Source: SXNM01 sp964586155 (lineage in GTDB: Bacteria; Myxococcota_A; UBA9042). From it: 64,000 nt of DNA. Both the position numbers and the translations under genes were made by a program. Positions within the stretch are counted from its first letter, which is position 1. Each line of letters opens with the position of its first letter. The stretch is taken from positions 62,001 to 126,000 of the forward strand of contig CAZPHC010000005.1 in the NCBI GenBank assembly GCA_964586155.1, written 5' to 3'. A model generated the notes under the pieces. The model did no database searches and had not been told where the DNA came from. It was given only the letters and a program-made list of their open reading frames with translations. Positions 26,270-35,949 of the stretch are shown piece after piece.

Positions 26270-28975
26270 TCAGAGGCCGACCGCGAGCGCCGGGTCGATG
26301 GCCCAATCGCTGGTCCAGAAGCCGGCCGCGCGCAGGCCGCTGGTGTCCCAGACGACGTAGTCGGGCATGCCCGAGCGCGACGAGAACGGCAGCAGGCTGT
26401 AGAGCAGGCCGAGCTTGTCCTTCGGCGCCCAGAGCATCGCGTCGACCCCGGCCCCGCGCGGGAAGACCGTCGCGATCGCCGCGCCGTTGAAGGTCGCGCC
26501 CGCGAGCGTCGGCCCGCCGTCCTTGGCGCCCGGCTGGCCCGGCACCTGCACCGCGACCGGCAGCGCCTCGGGCGGCGCGACGCCGAACCAGACGAGCTGC
26601 CGACCGGCGCCGACGGCGTGGGCCGCCGCGCTCGCCGGCAGCACGACGCAATGGCCGTTGCCGATCTGCTGCCAGCTGCTGGCCCAATACGCCGCGATCG
26701 TGCGCGCCGCCACGTCGTCGTCCGCGACGATGAACGCGAACGCGCGCTGGAAGACCTGGTTGAACGGCCCGCTCTGGCCGATCGTCTTGCCGATCGTCTT
26801 GCCGCCCGCGTCGCCGAGCAGCAGCGGCCCGTCCGGTACCTCGACCGTCGCCGGACCGGTCGCCGCGCCGCCGCCTGCGCCCGCTGCGGTACTCCAGGTC
26901 AGCTGCTGCACGCCGCGCGCCCGCAGCGCAGCGCCGTCGATGCGCGCCCGACGCACGTTCTGCAGCGTCAGCGTCAGCTTGGCGCCGTCGAAGACCGAGT
27001 CGGCGATGGTGTCGTTCATCGGGCTGCTCGCCGCCTCGATCGTCAGGTAGCTGTGCTGGTGCGCGTAGTACGGCCCCGGCGAGCGCCAGTGGAAGCTGAG
27101 CTCGAACGGGTCGAGCTTGCGCTGCTGCATCAGCGCGAACAGCGGCGGCCAGTCGACGCAGTCGGCGCCTTCGGCCTTGTCGCCGTCCCACCAATGGCCG
27201 GCGCCCTGCTCCCAGTGGTGGTCGACGTCGCTGGTCTGCGCGCTGGCCTTGGTCAGCATCGTCTTGCCCTCGCTCCAGGGCACGTTGTCGTCGGCGGTTC
27301 CGTGGATCACGTAGACCGCACGGTCCCGTACGTTCTCCAGGAAGCGCGAGGTGTCGCTGTGGGCGCGGGCGCGGCCGATCGGGCCGGTGGGCTTGGGCGC
27401 GCCGCCGTAGGTGTAGAACGAGTCCCAGCCGGCCGACGGGCCGATGACGGCGAAGCGCCCGGCGTGGTGGACGCCGAACTGCCAGGTGCCGTGGCCGCCC
27501 ATCGAGTGGCCGCCGAGGTAGATCTGGGTCGGATCGGGGCCAAAACGCGCCATCGCGTCGTCGAGCGCGTGGATGCCGTTCCAATGGCCCCACTCCTCCC
27601 AGTCGAAGCCGAAGGGGCGGCGGTTGGTCGGCGCGATGTGCCAGAGCCAGGTCTTGGCGCCGTAGGCAGCGGCCTGGCCGAGTCCCTCGACGCCGGCGCC
27701 GTGCAGCGTCAGCATCATCGCGTAGGTGGGCTTGCCCGGCTCGGCCTTGCCCGGGTCGGCCTTGCCCGGGTCGAAGTCGCGCGGCGGCCGCACGCCGTAG
27801 TACTGCACCGAGGCGTCGGCCTTGTCGCGGAAGGTCTGGCGAAACGGCTGCTCGCCCTCCTTGACCTCGAGCTCGACCTGGACCTGCACCGCGTCGGCGT
27901 GCGCGGCGCTGTGCAGCTGCAGCGTCACCGGGATGCGCAGCGGCTTGGGCTTGCCGGCCTCGTCGACGCCGTCGGTGGCCTTGGTCGGCGCCGCCTTCGG
28001 CACGATCTTCCAGCCGATCTGCGCCGCGCCGCCCGGCACCAGGCCCGGCCAGGCGACCTCGCTGGCGGCGACGTGCTCGCTCTCGACGACCTTGGCCCGC
28101 ACGTCCAGGCTGAAGGCTTCGTCGAGCTCGAGCACTGGCATGCCCAGCCACAGCTCGCCCTTGACGCCGACGCGCAGGTCCGGGGCCGTCGTGTCGGCCG
28201 GGTTCAGCGCGATGCCCGTCGTCGCGGCCCAGACGCGCAGGCCGAGCGCCTGGCCGCCGCGTCCGCGCACGCCGATCACGACCTTGGCCGCCGCCGCCGC
28301 GTTGGCCGCGATCCGCATCGGCACGCGCATCCGCCCGGAGCCGTAGATGTCTCCGGGCTGCCGCCGCCCCGGCCAGCGGATCTCGTACGCCCGGTCGACC
28401 TGCGCGATCAGCCGCGCCGCCTGCGCCAGCCCCCCGGGCGGCAACCCCCCGGGCGCCAACTCGCAGAGCGTCCACGTCGTGCCCTGGCTGTTGCCGGCGG
28501 CCGGGAACTGGCCGTTCTCGTTCGGGCTCGTGGCCTTCCAGACCTTGCCGTAGGCCAGGTCGCCGTCGCCGGGCAGCGTCGCGCTGCCGTCGCTGAGCGC
28601 CGCGCCGACACCGTCGGGATCGCTGGCGAAGAACGCCGCGACCCGGCACGGCCCGACGGCCAGCGGCTTGGCCTCGGCGGTCTGCACCGGCTTGTCGAGC
28701 TTCGGCAGCGGACCCTGGCCCCAGGCGATCGGATCGACGCCGCCGATCGCGTCGCCGCCGCCGCCGTCGCTCGTGTCGGCGCTGTCGCCTTCGCTGGCCG
28801 TGTCGCCGTCTGCGATGGCGTCGCCGCTCGCAGCGTCGTCGTCGCCGCCGGTGCCGTCTTGCTCCGTGCCGAGGTCGGTGCCGCCGGCGTCGTCACTCGC
28901 CGAGGTCGTGGCGCTGCCGCCGCCGCCGCAACCAGCCAGGGCGAACGCCGCCAGCAGCAAGAGGAGTCGTCGCAT
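26270..28975 (-). CDS. Large alpha/beta-hydrolase (prolyl-oligopeptidase-like) lipoprotein
   Basis: 901 residues from the ATG at 28975. The signal peptide ends in LAGC, followed by an acidic Asp/Ala/Gly stalk (about 22-80). A beta-rich N-terminal region extends to about 390. A PGKAD/PGKAE repeat near 403-415 (15-base DNA repeats at about 27740-27780) leads into the hydrolase domain. This has the oxyanion HGAG (425-428), the nucleophile elbow GHSMGG with Ser491, Asp562 in HGTADDN, and His594 in GAGHWW. It should be a surface-anchored esterase or peptidase; phospholipid, polyester and peptide substrates are all possible. It lies between the copper monooxygenase and SGNH esterase genes on the same strand and may act with them on an external substrate. 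Confidence 0.82.
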   Translation of the reverse strand: MRRLLLLLAAFALAGCGGGGSATTSASDDAGGTDLGTEQDGTGGDDDAASGDAIADGDTASEGDSADTSDGGGGDAIGGVDPIAWGQGPLPKLDKPVQTAEAKPLAVGPCRVAAFFASDPDGVGAALSDGSATLPGDGDLAYGKVWKATSPNENGQFPAAGNSQGTTWTLCELAPGGLPPGGLAQAARLIAQVDRAYEIRWPGRRQPGDIYGSGRMRVPMRIAANAAAAAKVVIGVRGRGGQALGLRVWAATTGIALNPADTTAPDLRVGVKGELWLGMPVLELDEAFSLDVRAKVVESEHVAASEVAWPGLVPGGAAQIGWKIVPKAAPTKATDGVDEAGKPKPLRIPVTLQLHSAAHADAVQVQVELEVKEGEQPFRQTFRDKADASVQYYGVRPPRDFDPGKADPGKAEPGKPTYAMMLTLHGAGVEGLGQAAAYGAKTWLWHIAPTNRRPFGFDWEEWGHWNGIHALDDAMARFGPDPTQIYLGGHSMGGHGTWQFGVHHAGRFAVIGPSAGWDSFYTYGGAPKPTGPIGRARAHSDTSRFLENVRDRAVYVIHGTADDNVPWSEGKTMLTKASAQTSDVDHHWEQGAGHWWDGDKAEGADCVDWPPLFALMQQRKLDPFELSFHWRSPGPYYAHQHSYLTIEAASSPMNDTIADSVFDGAKLTLTLQNVRRARIDGAALRARGVQQLTWSTAAGAGGGAATGPATVEVPDGPLLLGDAGGKTIGKTIGQSGPFNQVFQRAFAFIVADDDVAARTIAAYWASSWQQIGNGHCVVLPASAAAHAVGAGRQLVWFGVAPPEALPVAVQVPGQPGAKDGGPTLAGATFNGAAIATVFPRGAGVDAMLWAPKDKLGLLYSLLPFSSRSGMPDYVVWDTSGLRAAGFWTSDWAIDPALAVGL

Positions 28976-29078
28976 CGGGGCCTCGCTCGCCGCCCGCCTT
29001 CGGGCGCTGCAACCCGCCGAAGCGAGTCGCGTTTCGGTTCGCACGCATCCGACGTGTGGCAGGCAATGGTCCCTGGTG

Positions 29079-29939
29079 TCAAGGCAATGCGACGCGCGCT
29101 GCGTCGGCGTCGACGTCGGTGTCGTCCTGCGCCGCCCGCGCCAGGATCGCGCCCGCCAGCAGCTCGGCCCAGCGCTGGTAGCCGAGCTCGCCGGGGTGGA
29201 AGCCGTCGCGGCAGAACAGCGACGCCGCGATCGGCAGGTCGAAGGGCACATGCAGCAGGTTGCGCCGCGCGACCGCCAGCCGGTGCAGCTCGGCGTCGAG
29301 CAGGCGGCTGCGGGCGCCGAGCACGTCGCGAAGGGGACGCGGCAATCCGGGAAAATCGCGCATCGGCGGCACGCCGGTGCACACGACCAGCTCCGGCCGC
29401 GCCGCGTCGTCCAGCGCGTCGAGCAGGGCTGTCATGTCGCGGTGCCAGCGCGACGGCGAACGCAGGCCCTTGGTGTCGTTGACGCCGAGCACCACGACCG
29501 CGACGTCGAGCCGGGTCTCGCGGCTGTGGCGCGGCACCTGCGGCAGCAGCTCGCGCAGCACGGCGTCGGCGGTCAGCCCGCTGCGGCCGATCACGTGCCA
29601 GTGCACCGCCGCGCCCAGCTGCGGCGCCAGCGTCTGCGCAAGCTGGCCGGCGAGTCCGCGCTCCTGGCGCGCCGCGCCGACGCCCGCTGCGGTGGATTCG
29701 CCCAGCACCAGCAGCCGCAACGGGCGCGAAAAGCTCGCGATCGCGGGCTCGACGACGCCGACGCGAGCGCCGTCGGCCTCGGGCACCTCGGGGATGGAGC
29801 GCAGCAGCCGCGCGCCCTGCACCGCCAGCAGCGGCAGCAGGCCGACGGTCGCGGCGTCCACCGCCAGACGCACCGGCCACCCCGGGGTGGAGCGAACGGT
29901 AGCTGCGACGTCCTTGGGGATCACCAGGTTCCGTTCCAT
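29079..29939 (-). CDS. SGNH/GDSL-family hydrolase
   Basis: 286 residues. The four SGNH blocks are present: GEST with Ser82 (LVLGESTAAG), the Gly of IGRSG (Gly118), GVND with Asn154, and DGFHP with Asp245 and His248. A hydrophobic N-terminal segment (about 23-45) may anchor or export it. Family members hydrolyse esters such as acyl lipids or O-acetyl groups on polysaccharide. It is 103 bases from the large hydrolase gene in the same direction, suggesting a transcript that encodes several ester-acting surface enzymes. The ribosome site before the ATG at 29939 is weak. Confidence 0.88.
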   Translation of the reverse strand: MERNLVIPKDVAATVRSTPGWPVRLAVDAATVGLLPLLAVQGARLLRSIPEVPEADGARVGVVEPAIASFSRPLRLLVLGESTAAGVGAARQERGLAGQLAQTLAPQLGAAVHWHVIGRSGLTADAVLRELLPQVPRHSRETRLDVAVVVLGVNDTKGLRSPSRWHRDMTALLDALDDAARPELVVCTGVPPMRDFPGLPRPLRDVLGARSRLLDAELHRLAVARRNLLHVPFDLPIAASLFCRDGFHPGELGYQRWAELLAGAILARAAQDDTDVDADAARVALP

Positions 29940-30050
29940 CGTCCGTCGTCGACATGTGCGTCGCGGACACGCGCGTCGCGTCGCCTGAGCGTACCGTGGA
30001 GCCTACCGAGTTCGCTGGAGGGACGCGAGGGTCGAGCGAGGTCCGCGGCC

Positions 30051-31280
30051 TCACCCCGGCCGGCCATCGCGCCGCGCCCGCAGCAGCATCGGCGCGTGGG
30101 CCACGGCGAACACCAGCCAGCCCAGCGCCCAGGCCGTGCCGGCGACGCGAAGGCCGAGCTGGCCGCCGTCGCCGAGCCAGGGCGCCGCCAGGGCGAAGCC
30201 GACGCGCAGCGCCGCGCCGCCGAGCACCAGGGCGTAGCTCGCCACCGTCGCCGGCCCCGCATGCAGCGGCAGCCCGGCGTGGCCACGCGCCGCGCGGCTG
30301 GCGACCGCGAGGATCATCCCGCCGATGCCACCCGCCGTCAGCGCGTGCAGCCCGGCCATCGGCGACACAGGCAGGGCCAGCCCCATCGCCTGCCTCAGCG
30401 TGGGCGTCAGCGCCGCCACGCCCATCAGCAGCAGCCCGAGCGGGATGAACCCGTGCGCGACGTGCAGCACCCAGACGATCGGCTCGCGCAGGCTGCTGCG
30501 GAAGCCGTAGGTCCGGGCCCGCAGCGCGAACAGCAGCGCCAGCGCCAGCTGCAACACGCCAGCGACCGGGTGCATCGGCGCCAGCAACTCGACCGCCGCC
30601 GCCAGCGCCAAGCCCGGCACGACCCAACGCTCCAGGCGCTCGTCGGCGTAGATGTCGCCTGGCTCGTCGCCGCGTGCGACCGCCGCGTTGCGGGTGAAGC
30701 CCGGGAGGATCCGACCGCTGATCAACCCGATCAGCGCGATCAGCACCAGCACCGCGCCGCGCGTCGCCGCCGTCGTCTGGCCCAGGTGCCACAGCACGTT
30801 GCAGCCCGTCAGCGCCAGCAGCATCGCGGCGATCTGGTAGTTGCGCACGTTGCGCACCCGCCACAGCCGGCGGAACACGGTCGCGGCGAGCACCGGCAGA
30901 AACGCGACGTCGACCCAGGGCGCCACGTCCAGCGCCATCGCCAGCCGCCCCGCGAGCCAGAGCGCGACCAGGCCGAGCACGGGCGTACCCGCGAACAGCC
31001 CGGAGTTCGTCCACTTCGGCACCGCCGCGCTCAAGAAGCCCGCGATCGCCGCCGCCGCGAAGCCCCAGATCAGCTCATGGCCATGCCACGCCGCCTGCAA
31101 CGGCAACAGGCCCTGCAGCGCCAGCAGCCAGGCGGCCAGGCTGCCGAACCCCTGCAGCGCCGCGAACAAGAAGAACAGGCGGTGCCCCGAGCGCAGCCAG
31201 GGCCGCCCCCGTACCGCCGCGTCGCCGCCCGCCCCACCGCCACCACCGACGCCCGCGCGCGCCTCGATCGACAACGCCAT
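30051..31280 (-). CDS. nnrS: NnrS family multi-span membrane protein
   Basis: 409 residues from the ATG at 31280 with GGAGG just upstream; a start at 31313 is possible. About twelve hydrophobic helices follow a short Gly-rich lead. Conserved NnrS features are visible: WHGHELIWGFAAAAIAGFLSAAVPKWT, histidine-bearing helices (NVLWHLGQ, VLHVAHGFIPLG) and GRILPGFTRNA. NnrS proteins are heme-copper membrane proteins that help cells resist nitric oxide and related metabolic damage. The gene follows the adenylate cyclase gene on the same strand after 156 bases, including an A/T-rich patch (about 31350-31395) that may hold its own promoter. Confidence 0.88.
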   Translation of the reverse strand: MALSIEARAGVGGGGGAGGDAAVRGRPWLRSGHRLFFLFAALQGFGSLAAWLLALQGLLPLQAAWHGHELIWGFAAAAIAGFLSAAVPKWTNSGLFAGTPVLGLVALWLAGRLAMALDVAPWVDVAFLPVLAATVFRRLWRVRNVRNYQIAAMLLALTGCNVLWHLGQTTAATRGAVLVLIALIGLISGRILPGFTRNAAVARGDEPGDIYADERLERWVVPGLALAAAVELLAPMHPVAGVLQLALALLFALRARTYGFRSSLREPIVWVLHVAHGFIPLGLLLMGVAALTPTLRQAMGLALPVSPMAGLHALTAGGIGGMILAVASRAARGHAGLPLHAGPATVASYALVLGGAALRVGFALAAPWLGDGGQLGLRVAGTAWALGWLVFAVAHAPMLLRARRDGRPG

Positions 31281-31436
31281 GGTCCTCCGCAGGGTCGGCG
31301 GCGCCTGAAGCACCAGGGCCGCGACCTTCGCCCCGCACGCTAGACGTGCTGCGGATCACCAACAAGGAAAACTCGACCAAGAGGTCAAGATATAGTCGAA
31401 GCGGTAGCGACGCCACCCGCACCGGAGGTGGCAGGC

Positions 31437-32699
31437 TCACGCGTCGAGCGTGAACGTCTCGACCGGCTCGCGCTTGCCCTTGACCGCCACCGGCTCACAC
31501 GCCCGCCACGCGAACGTGTCGCCCGCCGAGCTGCGCGTCGTGCTCGAGACCAGCAGCGCCGTGTTCATCTGCTTGGTCAGGCCCTCGATCCGCGACGCGA
31601 GGTTCACCGTGTCGCCGATGACGGTGTACTCCAGGCGGTGCTCCTTCGAGCCGATGTCGCCGACCACGACCTTGCCGGTGTGGATGCCGATGCCGATGCG
31701 CAGCGGCTCCTGGCCCAGCGCCTCGCGCTCGCGGTTGAGCTCGTCGAGGCGCTGCAAGATTTCCAACGCGCAGGTGACGGCCTTGCGCGCGTGCTCGGGA
31801 TCGTGCTCGGGCGCGCCGAAGTACGCCATCATCCCGTCGCCGATGAACTTGTCGAGCGTGCCGTCGTGGTGGAAGACAGCCGCGACCATGCGCGTCAGGT
31901 AGTTGTTGAGCATCGCCACCACCGCCTCGGGCGAGAGCGACTCGCTCATGCTCGTAAAGCCCCGGATGTCCGTGAACATCACCGTGACCTCGCGCGCCGC
32001 GGTCGACTCGAGGTCGGCCCGGTCCTCCAGCCGCAGCGCCACCTCGGGCGAGAAGTAGCGGCCCAGGCGCTCGCGCTTGAGTTCGCCCTCGGTCACCGCG
32101 CCGATCAGCCGGCCGACGCGCTTGACCACGCTGCCGAGGCTGACGGCGGCCAGGGCCATCAGCACCACCGTCAACGCCTGCGCGCCCTCGTCGATGTGGG
32201 CGGCGCGCTGCAACAAGACCGTGAACACGGCCCCGAGCGCCGAGGCGACGACCAACAGCCAGCGGTCGAGCACCAGCGTCAAGATCGCCAGCAGCACCGC
32301 GAACACCGCGAGCGTGAAACCCGCGACGCCTCCCGGTGACGGTGACAGCGGCAGCGACTCCCACTGCAGCGCGAAGACGAAGGGGAAGTCGACCAACGCG
32401 CAGACCCAGCCGAAGAACCGGGCCCGCTGCGGCATCCGCGTCGCGATCGCGCTGAGCACGACCACCAGGCCCCACCAGCCGCCAAAGAGCGGCACCATCG
32501 AGCGCCAGACCGGGTCGCCGACACCGAACGCCTGCCACAGCGTCAGGGCGAAGGCCAGGGTCACGCCGGTCGCGCGCACGGCGTTGAGCAGCGGCACGAT
32601 GCGGCTGCGCTCGGCCGCGATCTCGCGCACCAGCAGCGACGTCGGCGCGTTGGGCGCGGCGTCCTTGTCGTGGGGGCTGGCTCGCTTGGACGTCGGCAC
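31437..32699 (-). CDS. Membrane-anchored class III adenylate/guanylate cyclase
   Basis: 420 residues if the GTG at 32699 is used, which has GGAGG 9 bases upstream; an ATG at 32762 would add 21 residues over what looks like the promoter. Four to six membrane helices cover about residues 40-190. A short linker (GRLIGAVTEGELKRERLGRYFSPEVA) joins them to the catalytic domain. This has both metal aspartates, in FTDIRGFTSMSE and in FIGDGMMAYFG, and the TVIGDTVNLASRIE substrate and transition-state segment. It should make cAMP (less likely cGMP) in response to a membrane signal. The gene is divergent from the WS/DGAT gene and upstream of nnrS. Confidence 0.92.
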   Translation of the reverse strand: MPTSKRASPHDKDAAPNAPTSLLVREIAAERSRIVPLLNAVRATGVTLAFALTLWQAFGVGDPVWRSMVPLFGGWWGLVVVLSAIATRMPQRARFFGWVCALVDFPFVFALQWESLPLSPSPGGVAGFTLAVFAVLLAILTLVLDRWLLVVASALGAVFTVLLQRAAHIDEGAQALTVVLMALAAVSLGSVVKRVGRLIGAVTEGELKRERLGRYFSPEVALRLEDRADLESTAAREVTVMFTDIRGFTSMSESLSPEAVVAMLNNYLTRMVAAVFHHDGTLDKFIGDGMMAYFGAPEHDPEHARKAVTCALEILQRLDELNREREALGQEPLRIGIGIHTGKVVVGDIGSKEHRLEYTVIGDTVNLASRIEGLTKQMNTALLVSSTTRSSAGDTFAWRACEPVAVKGKREPVETFTLDA

Positions 32700-32864
32700 G
32701 CGGGAGATCCTCCGGACGGTCGTGGACGGTGGGACGGCCGCAGGATACAGCGTGCCGGCCAAACGCGTAAGCCGACGCCGCCGACTGGCCCCGCCCGCCT
32801 TGACACCGCCCCGTCAGCAAGGGCCAATGGCACGCGGCCGCCGCGGCCCGCCCAGGAGCCCACG

Positions 32865-34646
32865 ATGCACGCAGAGCTGCCCGAACTGCACGAGATGACC
32901 GGCCTCGACGCCGCGTTCCTCTACCTCGAGACGCCGAACGCGCCGATGCACGTCGGCGGCCTGAGCATCCTCGAAGGCACGCTGACCTACGACGCGATGC
33001 GCGCGCTGCTGCTCGACCGGCTGCACCTGGTCAACGTGCTGACGCGGCGGCTGGTGCAGGTGCCGATGGGCCTCGACAAGCCGGTGTGGATCGAGGACCC
33101 GAACTTCCACATCGACTGGCACCTGCACCACACCGCGCTGCCGCGCCCCGGCGACTGGCGCCAGCTGCGTCGGCTCTGCTCGCGCATCTTCTCGCAGCCG
33201 CTCGATCGCTCGCGTCCGCTGTGGGAGATGGTCTTCGTCGAAGGGCTCGACAACATCCCGCAGGTGCCGCCGGGCTCGGTCGCGGTCATCAACAAGATCC
33301 ACCACGCCTGCATCGACGGCATGAGCGGCACCGACATCGTCGGCATGCTCTTTGACCTCACGCGCGAGCCCAGGGTCGTGCCGCCCGCGCCGCCGCGCCA
33401 TCCCGCGCCGATCCCGACCGACCTTGAGCTGCTGCGCATGACCGCGACCAACGTCGCGCGCCGTCCGGCCAAGCTGCCGGGCCTGATCGCCGACGTCGCC
33501 GCCGCGGTCGGCCGCGCCACCGCGCTGGCCAAGGCCTCGGACACGCCGCCGACGCTGCCGTTCCAGGCGCCGCCGACGCCGATCAACCGGCCGATCAACG
33601 CCCAGCGCAACTGGAACGTCGCGCTGCTCGAGCTGCACCGGGTCAAACGGCTCAAGCAGCTGATGGGCTGCACCGTCAACGACGTCGTGCTCGCCATCTG
33701 CGCCGGCGCATTGCGCACCTACCTGCTGCAGCACAACGCGCTGCCGGGCCAGCCGCTGGTGACGATGGTGCCCGTCAGCACGCGCACCGCCGCCGAGAAG
33801 AACACCATGGGCAACCAGGTGTCGGCGATGTTCCTGCAGCTCGCGACCGACATCGCCGACCCGATCGAGCGGCTCAAGCAGATCGCGCGCAACGCCGCCG
33901 TCGGCAAGACCTACCAGGGCGCGGTCAAGGCCAAGCGCCTGATCGAGGCGACGGAGTTCGTGCCCTTCGGTCTCGCCGGCCAGGCGGCGAAGGCCTACGC
34001 CCGCTCGCAGCTCTCGGACTACCACCGGCCGATCTTCAACTGCGTCATCACCAACGTGCCCGGGCCGCAGGTGCCGCTCTACCTCGCGGGCTCGCAGCTG
34101 CTGGCGCAGATGGGCTCGGCGCCGATCTTGGACGGCATGGGCCTGATGCTCGCGGTCACGAGCTACAACGGCGTGCTGGCCATCACCGCGACCTCGTCGC
34201 CGACGGTGATGCCCGACCTCGACGCCTTCACCAAGATGATCTGGGAGTCGGCCAACGAGCTCGAAGCCGCCATCAACGCGCTGGGGCTCGACGAATCCGG
34301 GCCGAGCGTGCCCGACGGCGCGGTCGAGGCCGTGTTCGCCGCCGCCGCCGCCAGGCTCGAGGCCAACCCGAAGCTCAAGCTGCCGGTCGGTGGCACCTAC
34401 CGCTTCGAGATCACCGGCGACCAGGCCCAGGTCTGGACCTTCCGCCTCGACGCGCCCCGCTCGCTGCGCCGCGAGGAGTGCGACGATCCGCGCTGCTCGA
34501 TGCGTATGCTCGACGTCGACTTCGTGGCGATGGCCGAGGGGCGCCTCGACGGCCCGGCGGCGTTCATGGGCGGCAAGCTCAAGGTCAAGGGCGACGTGCA
34601 GGCCGCGATCGGCTTCGGCGAGGTGCTCAAGACGCTCGGCTCGTGA
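32865..34646 (+). CDS. Wax ester synthase/diacylglycerol acyltransferase fused to an SCP2-like domain
   Basis: 593 residues, with AGGAG 7 bases before the ATG. Residues 1 to about 470 form a WS/DGAT domain with the active-site motif HHACIDG (146-152), PLWEM, the NDVVLAICAGALR segment and the NVPGP motif near the C-terminal lobe. It transfers acyl groups from CoA to fatty alcohols or diacylglycerol, forming storage lipid. The last about 100 residues look like a sterol-carrier-protein-2 fold (YRFEITGDQAQVWTFRL..., GKLKVKGDVQAAIGFGEVL). Standard WS/DGATs are 450-480 residues long and lack this, so the enzyme carries its own lipid-binding domain. It is divergent from the cyclase gene. Confidence 0.9.
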   Translation: MHAELPELHEMTGLDAAFLYLETPNAPMHVGGLSILEGTLTYDAMRALLLDRLHLVNVLTRRLVQVPMGLDKPVWIEDPNFHIDWHLHHTALPRPGDWRQLRRLCSRIFSQPLDRSRPLWEMVFVEGLDNIPQVPPGSVAVINKIHHACIDGMSGTDIVGMLFDLTREPRVVPPAPPRHPAPIPTDLELLRMTATNVARRPAKLPGLIADVAAAVGRATALAKASDTPPTLPFQAPPTPINRPINAQRNWNVALLELHRVKRLKQLMGCTVNDVVLAICAGALRTYLLQHNALPGQPLVTMVPVSTRTAAEKNTMGNQVSAMFLQLATDIADPIERLKQIARNAAVGKTYQGAVKAKRLIEATEFVPFGLAGQAAKAYARSQLSDYHRPIFNCVITNVPGPQVPLYLAGSQLLAQMGSAPILDGMGLMLAVTSYNGVLAITATSSPTVMPDLDAFTKMIWESANELEAAINALGLDESGPSVPDGAVEAVFAAAAARLEANPKLKLPVGGTYRFEITGDQAQVWTFRLDAPRSLRREECDDPRCSMRMLDVDFVAMAEGRLDGPAAFMGGKLKVKGDVQAAIGFGEVLKTLGS

Positions 34647-34732
34647 GCGATCCCCTCCAGAATTGCGTTGCGTGACGCGCTCACCACCGCCATGCTGCGA
34701 CCAGACGCGACGCAAACCGGACGGGAGCAGCC

Positions 34733-35788
34733 ATGACGGCCAGCCTTGTGCCACAAGCCCGGCCGGCCCCTTGGGTGCGCGTCGCCGCGTCGCGCGTCAC
34801 CACGTCGCGCGTCGCCGCGTCGCTCTGGTGCCTGCTCGCGACGACGCTGCCCGGCTGCGCGCCCGATACGCGCGTGCCCGCGCACGGGCCGTCGACCCTG
34901 GCGCTCTCGGCGCAACCCTTGCTGCCTAGCGGCTGCGCGACACCGCCCTGCGAGTGCACCAAGCACGTCGAATGCCCGCAGCCCCAGGGCGTCTGCACCG
35001 TACGTCCCTGCATCGACGGCGAGTGTCGCATCGCGCCAGGGCAATGGCTCGACATCACCAAGGGGATCTGGATCGCCGACTGCTGCATCGACGCGAACGA
35101 TTGCGCCAGCACGTCGAGCTGTCTCATCCCGAGCTGCAAGACCAACGGCAGCGTGCCCCACGGCCTCTGCGGCGGACAGGCGAACGACGCAGATCCCAAC
35201 TGCTGCAACCCGTACGACCAGTACGGCTGCAATGACGCCAACGTCTGCACCTACGACGCCTGCGACAACGACTTCACCTGCAAGCATTTCGCGATCGCCG
35301 GCTGCTGCGCCGACGGCAAGCCCTGCGACGACGGCGACGCCTGCACCACCGAGGTCTGCGACCCGAAGGACGGCTTCTGCAAAGCCACCGCCATCGTCGG
35401 CTGCTGCAGCGATGACGCCGATTGCCACGACGGCAACGCCTGCACCGCCGACACCTGCTCGGGACCGGGCGGCAGCTGCAGCCACACGACCGCGGCGGGG
35501 ACCTGCTCCAGCGACGCCGGCTGCGACGACGGGCTCGCTTGCACCAAGGACGCCTGCGTCAACTGCGCCTGCCTGCACCAGGCCGACCAGGCCGCCGGTT
35601 GCTGCCTGCACGCCGCCGACTGCGACGACGGCAACGCGTGCACCATCGACAGCTGCGACGGCGCCAGCCACCTCTGCAGCCACGCCGCGATCGCCCATTG
35701 CTGCAAGGGTCTCGAGCCCGCGGTCTGCGACGACGGCGACAGCGCGACGTTCGACGCCTGCATCAACGGCTGGTGCCGGCACTTCTGA
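34733..35788 (+). CDS. Cysteine-rich lipoprotein with CDDGxxCT repeats
   Basis: 351 residues, with GGGAG 6 bases before the ATG. The signal segment ends in a TLPGC lipobox. The mature protein has around eight disulfide-rich modules of the CDDGDACTTEVCD...CKATAIVGCC kind, with unusual CC doublets (DCCID, NCCNP, GCCAD, GCCSD, GCCLH, HCCKG) that close successive units. Such modules are frequent in secreted myxobacterial proteins; a surface adhesive or protective role is inferred. The gene stands alone between the acyltransferase gene and the toxin-antitoxin pair. Confidence 0.83.
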   Translation: MTASLVPQARPAPWVRVAASRVTTSRVAASLWCLLATTLPGCAPDTRVPAHGPSTLALSAQPLLPSGCATPPCECTKHVECPQPQGVCTVRPCIDGECRIAPGQWLDITKGIWIADCCIDANDCASTSSCLIPSCKTNGSVPHGLCGGQANDADPNCCNPYDQYGCNDANVCTYDACDNDFTCKHFAIAGCCADGKPCDDGDACTTEVCDPKDGFCKATAIVGCCSDDADCHDGNACTADTCSGPGGSCSHTTAAGTCSSDAGCDDGLACTKDACVNCACLHQADQAAGCCLHAADCDDGNACTIDSCDGASHLCSHAAIAHCCKGLEPAVCDDGDSATFDACINGWCRHF

Positions 35789-35949
35789 GCCGTCGCTCCG
35801 GCGCTGCTGCTGGCCTGCCTCGTTGGGAGGTGATGTCGTCGTCCTAGCCGGCTCCCGGTTCGTCTGGCCGCTTCGGCGACCTTGACTCCATCGTGCATTG
35901 CTATTAGAGTTGCTTCATCGGTCGCCAGAGGGACGACCCGGAGGTCGAC

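Noticed and set aside
26121..28649. 1325-residue reading of the copper monooxygenase gene
   Set aside because: The N-terminal 840 residues are a shadow of the serine hydrolase gene in another frame; AGGAGG and a lipobox fix the start at 26120.
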